A stretch of DNA of 8,126 nucleotides, taken from positions 1 through 8,126 of the forward strand of contig QNCB01000038.1 in assembly GCA_003644335.1 (NCBI GenBank), written 5' to 3'. Under the pieces are notes generated by a model. The model did not search any database. It saw only the letters and a program-made list of their open reading frames with translations, and was not told the DNA's origin. The position numbers and the translations under genes were made by a program. Source of the DNA: Planctomycetota bacterium (lineage in GTDB: Bacteria; Planctomycetota; Phycisphaerae; SM23-33). Shown here one piece after another: positions 5,065-8,126 of the stretch. Position 1 is the first letter of the stretch, and each line of letters opens with the position of its first letter.

Positions 5065-5784
5065 AATTCCAGCCCAGGCCCAAGCAGCTTTCAGGAAGAG
5101 ATACTGCGTTTCTTCTCGGACAGCTTCTTTGGGCCAACGGTCGAAATCGTCATTGTAGTGTCTGGTATCGAACCCTACCCACCAAAGACCATCCTTCTTA
5201 GGTTCTTCCTTTCGCGGAAAGTGGTCGCTGCCATAGGTCAGCCCCCCGTGAACTCCGACATTAATCTCGTCGTACGGTACTCCAAACCACGGATGCCCCT
5301 CGGGAACGCCCACGTACCCGTTGCCCCACCCGAACTTGGTGGCCATCTCGGACAATTCGTTGCCCTCACGATAGTACTTTTCCGAGAACGGGCGGGGAAC
5401 TACGTCCCATCTCATCGTCCGGCAGATGAGCTCTTCCAGGACGGGGAGGTGCTCCTCGAGCTCGATGGGTTGATCGGGGTATCTCCCCGAGAGCGCCACG
5501 AAGTAGTCGTATGCTGTCGAGAAGACGAGCGGATCGGTATGCACGATTGTGAAACGCCCGTCGGGGGGTTCGATGCTGGTCCACCAGCCGAAGTCATCAG
5601 GTAGCTTAGTACGAACGTTAATCCCGAAACGCTTCCAAGTAACGAACGCGCAGTGAACTCGAAAACGAAGGGATAGCGAGTCACTTTCGCTGCAGTGAAT
5701 TAGCCCGGGATACTTCTCCATCAGGTATCTTAAGCCTTGGATCACCGCTGTGCGCAGGAAGTCCGGGCGCGTCTTCTGATTCAT
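5044..5784 (-). CDS. Two-part protein: array-like N-terminus and phage HGGLTY domain
   Basis: Two ATGs stand in tandem (5787, 5784). GGAGGG is 2 and 5 bases away, so 5784 is preferred, giving 246 residues. The first 125 or so residues follow the array plan: a helix (TAVIQGLRYLMEKYP), a strand (LIHCSES), a strand (SLRFRVHC), a helix (TWKRFGINVRTK), a tryptophan-containing strand, FTIVHTDP, and a helix (EEHLPVLEELICRT). The rest carries blocks I know from a widespread phage protein of unknown function: GWGNGYVGVPEGHPWFGVPY (about 153-170), VHGGLTY (178-184), WWVGFDTRH (201-209) and EAVREET (220-226). The aromatic and His/Asp-rich blocks suggest a folded domain with a possible active site, but none is established. 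The start overlaps the upstream gene by 104 bases. Where the phage domain begins exactly (near residue 110) is uncertain. Confidence 0.88.
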   Translation of the reverse strand: MNQKTRPDFLRTAVIQGLRYLMEKYPGLIHCSESDSLSLRFRVHCAFVTWKRFGINVRTKLPDDFGWWTSIEPPDGRFTIVHTDPLVFSTAYDYFVALSGRYPDQPIELEEHLPVLEELICRTMRWDVVPRPFSEKYYREGNELSEMATKFGWGNGYVGVPEGHPWFGVPYDEINVGVHGGLTYGSDHFPRKEEPKKDGLWWVGFDTRHYNDDFDRWPKEAVREETQYLFLKAAWAWAGIENPMHS

Positions 5785-6124
5785 CATCGCCCTCCAGAAT
5801 GCACTCGATGCATTTACTCGGTAAAGGCAACTCCTCTGGAGGTACCTGGGTTCTGAGCTCGATTTCTGCTATCTCGTCTCGGCGCATGAGTGTTCGGGTA
5901 GGTGAGGTAGCAGAAGCCAACCAACCCCATCGCATCATCGGGCCTTGTTGGTTTTCGAAACCTGCCAGGTCAAGATCCGACCGCTCGTAGTGCACCTTGG
6001 CAGCTCCGTGCATGAGTACGCGCTGCAGCTCTGACAAGACCCACGCGAGACTTGTGTTCGAGTGCCCATAGATCGTTAACCGAATTAAATTGGGGCCCAG
6101 ATCCGTATCGATAACTACTCGCAC
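5681..6124 (-). CDS. Unknown alpha/beta protein, 147 residues, GTG start
   Basis: The GTG at 6124-6122 is preceded by AGGAGG at 6 bases, and no ATG competes. The protein begins with strands (RVVIDTDLG, LIRLTIYG), then a helix (SLAWVLSELQRVLMHG), strands (AKVHYER and RWGWLASAT) and a strand near EIAEIELRTQ. The last 40 residues, from about GDDESEDAPG, are polar and overlap the next gene by 104 bases, so they may be an extension without structure. It shows a helix and strands similar in kind to the array genes, but the order differs (strands first), so I do not place it in that family. The function is unknown. Confidence 0.8.
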   Translation of the reverse strand: MRVVIDTDLGPNLIRLTIYGHSNTSLAWVLSELQRVLMHGAAKVHYERSDLDLAGFENQQGPMMRWGWLASATSPTRTLMRRDEIAEIELRTQVPPEELPLPSKCIECILEGDDESEDAPGLPAHSGDPRLKIPDGEVSRANSLQRK

Positions 6125-6137
6125 CGTGAACCTCCTA

Positions 6138-6449
6138 TCAGTTGAGCTGTTCGGGAGTACTTTCCAACGCTATGGTGACGTCGAATTTCTTTTGCAAAGC
6201 ATCTTGGATAGCTTCTACGATGAGTCCGCTGTAGTGGCTAGCATCGAAGTATGCGTCGGACACTTTACCATTCGAAAGTACAGTGAGGACACCCAGAATA
6301 CGGATCAAGAGGTTCAAGAGCTGCCCTGAGGACATACAGGGTTGCCCGTCCTCGCGATTACTGACAGTCACTACGGCCTCATCGATGAAATCCTCGGGGG
6401 ACTGTAGTCGATTCAGGTCGAAAGTGATGGTGACCTTGCCGGAACTCAC
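6138..6449 (-). CDS. Unknown protein, 103 residues, GTG start
   Basis: The GTG at 6449-6447 overlaps the upstream stop as GTGA and has GAGGAG 3 bases before it. The protein starts with a strand (KVTITFDLN), a helix (PEDFIDEA), a strand (VVTVSNRED), a hydrophobic helix (SSGQLLNLLIRILGVLTVL), a further helix (HYSGLIVEAIQDALQKKF) and an end strand (DVTIALES). The hydrophobic helix contains Arg and Asn, so it is more likely a buried helix than a membrane span. It is the third gene of a block coupled by 4-base overlaps with the genes at 6446-6709 and 6706-6927. The function is not recognised. Confidence 0.82.
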   Translation of the reverse strand: MSSGKVTITFDLNRLQSPEDFIDEAVVTVSNREDGQPCMSSGQLLNLLIRILGVLTVLSNGKVSDAYFDASHYSGLIVEAIQDALQKKFDVTIALESTPEQLN

Positions 6450-6709
6450 AGTCTCCTCGATAGTCCATGAGCACAGCCGAGATTCCAGATCCCCTGAGAG
6501 AGCAGGTAGAGCCCGTCCTTCCAGATGCCCTGGGCCAGGTGGGATTCGGCACCGGCGAACGACATTTCCGCTCGCCGGAGTAACGCCAAGGCACGTTGGA
6601 TGTCCTTGTCGTCGTTATCTTCTTCTTGCGACTCGAGAGCGGCACGCAGCTTCTTCAGCTGGGACTTCCGGTTCTCGAGCTCGTTTGTAAACGCGTCTCT
6701 GGCGGTCAT
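6446..6709 (-). CDS. Helical protein, 87 residues
   Basis: The ATG at 6709-6707 has AGGAGG at 5 bases and overlaps the upstream stop as ATGA. Residues 5-48 are highly charged with a coiled-coil spacing (ENRKSQLKKLRAALESQEED, then a helix with RALALLRRAEM). The second half is less charged (SHLAQGIWKDGLYLLSQGIW) with two GIW repeats about 16 residues apart, which suggests a pair of similar helices. The overlap links it to the membrane protein gene upstream, and it may act with that protein at the membrane, but this is only inferred from the coupling. FAGA at residues 51-54 is encoded by the 12-base repeat. Confidence 0.88.
   Translation of the reverse strand: MTARDAFTNELENRKSQLKKLRAALESQEEDNDDKDIQRALALLRRAEMSFAGAESHLAQGIWKDGLYLLSQGIWNLGCAHGLSRRL
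6549..6560 (-). repeat. GTTCGCCGGTGC motif, copy 3
   Basis: This is an exact copy of the 12-base motif inside the helical-protein gene, where it encodes FAGA. Flanking bases differ from copies 1 and 2. Confidence 0.72.
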
Positions 6710-6927
6710 TTTTTCCTCCTATTCAGAGTAATAGCCTCCCGATACTCCCAGTACGAAAGCGAAGCTAAGTACCAGCAGCTCAGAGACCCTGCAGCACCGG
6801 CGAACAGCGCAACAGCAAGGTCAAAGGACAGGAGAAGCCCCCCTATACCCCCCACAATACCACCGAAGAACGCGGCGTTTTTACGCCTACGATCCAGCTC
6901 TCTCAGTCTCTTTTTTATGGCGGTCAC
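6706..6927 (-). CDS. Small membrane protein with two spans, 73 residues
   Basis: The start is GTG at 6927-6925, with AAGGAGGG 9 bases upstream. A basic N-terminus (eight Lys/Arg in the first 16 residues) precedes two hydrophobic segments: about 17-34, glycine-rich (FFGGIVGGIGGLLLSF), and about 37-57 (LAVALFAGAAGSLSCWYLAS). A single Asp (36) lies at the turn. The C-terminus is basic (REAITLNRRKK). By the positive-inside rule both ends would be in the cytoplasm. This topology is shared by class II holins and many other small phage membrane proteins. There is no lysin gene nearby, so I do not call it a holin. It begins the block of three genes coupled by 4-base overlaps. A weak GATAAA at 6964-6959 could be its -10. 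Confidence 0.88.
   Translation of the reverse strand: MTAIKKRLRELDRRRKNAAFFGGIVGGIGGLLLSFDLAVALFAGAAGSLSCWYLASLSYWEYREAITLNRRKK
6794..6805 (-). repeat. GTTCGCCGGTGC motif, copy 4
   Basis: This is an exact copy of the 12-base motif, 245 bases from copy 3. It encodes FAGA within the second membrane segment of the two-span protein. Confidence 0.72.
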
Positions 6928-6976
6928 TTTTCACAACCCTCCTTAAGACAAGTCCGAGTTTATCAGTCTCTTCTAC

Positions 6977-7008
6977 CAAAAGAAAGGCGCACCTGTGCAC
7001 GCCTTTCT
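6977..7008 (-). terminator. Rho-independent terminator
   Basis: AGAAAGGCG and CGCCTTTCT form a 9-bp stem around a 10-base loop (6981-7008). On the minus strand it is followed by TTTT (6980-6977). It starts 8 bases after the stop of the gene at 7016-7366. No T-run follows on the plus strand, so it acts in the minus direction. Confidence 0.78.
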
Positions 7009-7015
7009 AAGAGGG

Positions 7016-7366
7016 TCAGTGAAGCGACCAACGAATGCCGTGACGCTCGAGATAGGCTCCGAGGGTCTCGTGTCCCCTGTGTTCGGCGTAGAAGCCGAAG
7101 TCGGGAACCTCATGAGAGCTGTTGTCGTTGATTCTAGCCTGCATGAGACGTTTGATCACGAACCTTCGGTCCTCGCCCCACGCACGCACGTGAGTCTGGA
7201 CGAGTGCGTCCACATCTTCTGGAGACCGGACCTCGCCCCACGCCTGGTTACCTTCGAACCAGAACACCGGGAAGCTGGCGGGAGGTGTGTAAACCATCCC
7301 CACAGCGTGGCCCTCCCAGTGGCCGCCTTCGTCCCACTTGTCTTTTCGTCGGTTGCGTCGTCCCAT
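7016..7366 (-). CDS. Unknown soluble protein, 116 residues
   Basis: The ATG at 7366-7364 has AAGGAG at 7 bases. The protein begins with a basic segment (GRRNRRKDKWDEGGHWEGH) and is rich in Trp and His. A strand (FPVFWFEGN), a helix (SPEDVDALVQTHVRAW), a helix (RRFVIKRLMQARIND) and an end segment with EHRGHETLGAYLERHG follow. AWGE occurs twice, 20 residues apart, from an exact 13-base repeat. There are several His and Asp/Glu residues but no metal-site pattern I recognise. The gene is alone between a candidate promoter and a terminator, so it is probably a unit of its own. The function is unknown. Confidence 0.86.
   Translation of the reverse strand: MGRRNRRKDKWDEGGHWEGHAVGMVYTPPASFPVFWFEGNQAWGEVRSPEDVDALVQTHVRAWGEDRRFVIKRLMQARINDNSSHEVPDFGFYAEHRGHETLGAYLERHGIRWSLH
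7171..7243. repeat. 13-base direct repeat inside a gene, 60 bases apart
   Basis: CCTCGCCCCACGC occurs at 7171-7183 and 7231-7243. The spacing of exactly 20 codons keeps frame and gives AWGE twice in the protein at 7016-7366. It may be a trace of a local duplication. Confidence 0.6.
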
Positions 7367-7382
7367 GGAGATTCTCCTTGTC

Positions 7383-7409
7383 TAGTTAGGGGTTCTACTA
7401 TTCTAACTA
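7383..7409. promoter_or_regulatory. TAGTTAG/CTAACTA dyad upstream of a gene
   Basis: A perfect 7-base inverted repeat (7383-7389, 7403-7409) with a 13-base gap lies between the candidate -10 (7410-7415) and the binding site of the gene at 7016-7366. It covers the predicted start site, where an operator would be expected. It could also be a leader hairpin. AT-rich dyads of this size can arise by chance. Confidence 0.33.
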
Positions 7410-7438
7410 CTTGTACCAAGGAGCGTTTCCAGAATATA
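7407..7438 (-). promoter_or_regulatory. Candidate promoter with GGTACAAGTAG
   Basis: On the minus strand TACAAG (7415-7410) is preceded by GG and followed by TAG, the same 11 bases as at 5033-5043. TATATT lies 17 bases upstream (7438-7433). The start would be near 7403, 37 bases before the ATG at 7366. Confidence 0.42.
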
Positions 7439-7440
7439 AA

Positions 7441-7499
7441 GCCCGACAATCGGCTAAGGAGGAGTGACCGCCAAATCAGACCCCTGCCGAGTATCGGGC
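7441..7499. other. Long hairpin in a noncoding stretch
   Basis: The arms GCCCGACAATCGGC (7441-7454) and GCCGAGTATCGGGC (7486-7499) can pair at 12 of 14 positions around a 31-base loop. On the minus strand the loop holds CACTCCTCCTTA, like the 3' end of 16S rRNA, and the hairpin is followed by TTTATATT. It could be a weak terminator of the gene at 7557-7751 or a small structured RNA. On the plus strand the loop holds AAGGAGGAG, but no convincing gene follows. Confidence 0.42.
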
Positions 7500-7523
7500 A
7501 CCTCTAAGTATAGGCCAAAGAGA

Positions 7524-7541
7524 GGGAGGCTTGCGCCTCCC
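7524..7541 (-). terminator. GC hairpin with GCAA loop, likely terminator
   Basis: On the minus strand GGGAGGC, loop GCAA and GCCTCCC form a 7-bp stem with a stable GNRA-type loop, 15 bases after the stop of the gene at 7557-7751. The following bases (TCTCTTT) are only moderately T-rich, so termination may be weak or shared with the hairpin at 7441-7499. The A-run at 7546-7552 is on the wrong side for plus-strand termination. Confidence 0.5.
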
Positions 7542-7556
7542 CCTCAAAAAAACCGA

Positions 7557-7751
7557 TCAACTTCCCTCAGGTAAGGGAATTACAGCTGGGTCGACGTACA
7601 CCTCGGGTTCTTCCGGTACTTGTACGCACGTTTCCACGGGCGCCTCCTTGTGGAGCTCGAATTGCTCCTCAGTTGTTTCGAAGCACACATTTAGGAGTCT
7701 TCGTCCAAGGGGATTTAAGACGCCTGCGTACCGGACTACGGGATTTCTCAT
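7557..7751 (-). CDS. Small protein, 64 residues, unknown
   Basis: The ATG at 7751-7749 has GGAGGAGG about 7 bases upstream. An upstream in-frame start at 7781 has no binding site and would lie inside the promoter, so it is rejected. The N-terminus is basic and hydrophobic (NPVVRYAGVLNPLGRRLLNV). The second half is acidic and proline-rich (EEQFELHKEAPVE, then VPEEPEVYVDPAVIPLPEG), which suggests an extended tail. There are two cysteines and no membrane segment. It is a single-gene unit between a candidate promoter and the hairpin at 7524-7541. No family is recognised. Confidence 0.82.
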   Translation of the reverse strand: MRNPVVRYAGVLNPLGRRLLNVCFETTEEQFELHKEAPVETCVQVPEEPEVYVDPAVIPLPEGS

Positions 7752-7780
7752 GGACACACCTCCTCCAGCTTTGGAAACCA

Positions 7781-7809
7781 TTTTCTTATACCCAGAGATG
7801 GCCTATAAT
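7781..7809 (+). promoter_or_regulatory. Candidate promoter of the plus-strand gene
   Basis: A perfect TATAAT (7804-7809) lies in the divergent gap, with TTTTCT (7781-7786) 17 bases upstream, a poor -35. The start site would be near 7816, one base before the first ATG of the plus-strand gene. Confidence 0.42.
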
Positions 7810-7813
7810 TTGA
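7785..7813 (-). promoter_or_regulatory. Candidate promoter, TCAAAT-17-TATAAG
   Basis: On the minus strand TCAAAT (7813-7808) and TATAAG (7790-7785) are 17 bases apart, with GGG before TATAAG. It is the same arrangement as at 4487-4515. The start would be near 7778, 27 bases before the ATG at 7751. Its -35 shares two bases with the plus-strand -10 (7804-7809). Confidence 0.52.
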
Positions 7814-7816
7814 GGC

Positions 7817-8126
7817 ATGAAGACGTGGATGTTTCAGAGCGGGTACGCGGAGATTCTGGGGCTAATGAAAATTGCTCAAGGCTCGGCCATTGCTCCTTAC
7901 GAAGGATCAACCTGGATGCCCCCCGGCGCACGACCTGAAAAACCCTGGATGCGCCAAGGATCCGAAGCTGCAGCGCACGCTCGCAAACAAGGACTGGGAG
8001 GTAAGCAACCGGGGCTACTTGGGAAGATGTGGGGCAAGTTCCGGAAGCTCCCAGGGAAGGCGCAGGTAGGCATCGGGCTTGGCGCTGCAGGGCTTCTGGG
8101 AGGAGCTATTGCGGCAGCTCGTAAAT
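7817..8126 (+). CDS. Small protein with a glycine-rich hydrophobic segment, C-terminus outside the window
   Basis: This is the only plus-strand gene I accept. The frame opens after a TGA at 7811 with the ATG at 7817 and runs to the right edge, giving 103 complete codons. The first 22 residues could form an amphipathic helix (FQSGYAEILGLMKIAQ). A proline- and tryptophan-containing stretch (YEGSTWMPPGARPEKPWM) follows, then a basic linker (AHARKQGLGGKQPGLLGK) and a hydrophobic glycine/alanine segment (VGIGLGAAGLLGGAIAAA) that could span a membrane. The start is uncertain. At 7817 there would be almost no leader, and the alternatives are ATG at 7829 (no binding site) and 7865 (weak site). Small proteins of this type are found near phage structural genes, but that is only a guess. 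It is transcribed away from the minus-strand cluster. Confidence 0.72.
   Translation, partial: MKTWMFQSGYAEILGLMKIAQGSAIAPYEGSTWMPPGARPEKPWMRQGSEAAAHARKQGLGGKQPGLLGKMWGKFRKLPGKAQVGIGLGAAGLLGGAIAAARK

Noticed and set aside
1607..5125. TCTCGGACAGC present near 1608 and near 5115
   Set aside because: Only two copies of 11 bases, both in coding sequence with unrelated flanks, so chance is enough.
5023..5604. 193-codon open frame on the plus strand
   Set aside because: It lies opposite the HGGLTY gene, whose conserved blocks fix the coding strand.
6706..6927. Holin assignment for the two-span protein
   Set aside because: The topology fits but is common among phage membrane proteins, and no endolysin or spanin gene lies nearby.
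6995..7507. 170-codon open frame on the plus strand
   Set aside because: It crosses a terminator, an accepted gene and the noncoding hairpin region, and has no binding site.
7367..7556. tRNA gene in the noncoding stretch
   Set aside because: No cloverleaf, no T-arm consensus and no acceptor stem pairing could be found.
7456..7563. Plus-strand AAGGAGGAG followed by GTG with a short open frame
   Set aside because: The site is too close to the GTG, and the frame runs through a GC hairpin and gives a composition unlike a protein.
1..8126. CRISPR array or insertion sequence
   Set aside because: No regularly spaced repeats, no terminal inverted repeats and no transposase or integrase motifs are seen.

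Overview
The window looks like an accessory region of a tailed double-stranded DNA phage (or a prophage) of a bacterium. About twenty small genes are packed almost without gaps on the minus strand. Most have strong AGGAGG-type ribosome binding sites, many stops and starts overlap (several as ATGA or GTGA), and short transcription units end in GC hairpins. One gene carries a phage-type domain with GNGYV, HGGLTY and WWVGFDTRH blocks, known to me as a phage protein of unknown function. No structural, replication, integration or lysis hallmark gene can be named, so the phage assignment is an inference. GC content is near 50% by eye, and the host cannot be identified.

Layout, following minus-strand transcription from right to left. 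At 7752-7816 two promoters face apart. One drives a plus-strand gene that leaves the window at its right end (a small protein with a glycine-rich hydrophobic segment). The other drives a 64-residue minus-strand gene (7557-7751). A noncoding stretch (7367-7556) holds two hairpins, a candidate promoter and a short dyad, and leads into a 116-residue gene (7016-7366) that ends in a terminator (6981-7008). Next come a two-span membrane protein, a helical protein and a small alpha/beta protein (6138-6927), the first two junctions being 4-base overlaps. They are followed by a 147-residue protein, the HGGLTY-domain gene and two small genes, ending at a strong terminator (4520-4553).

From 4458 to the left edge runs one uninterrupted polycistron of at least twelve reading frames. 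At least eight of them, and also the N-terminal half of the HGGLTY gene, appear to share one plan: a hydrophobic helix, a Pro/Gly turn, two strands, a helix, two strands of which the last usually ends in Pro, and a final helix. I read this as a tandem array of highly diverged paralogues. Tandem sets of small diverged genes are common in phage host-takeover or counter-defence regions, but nothing here proves that role. Two small genes (1712-1849, 1575-1700) fill what would otherwise be a gap in the array, and one gene (719-1313) appears to contain a frameshift.

Two nucleotide signals are not explained by coding. A shared promoter-like motif, TAYAAG (with a variable -35, TCAAAT in two cases), lies 22-37 bases (inferred transcript leader) before four minus-strand genes. 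A 12-base motif, GCACCGGCGAAC, occurs four times in one orientation inside genes and in different codon frames.
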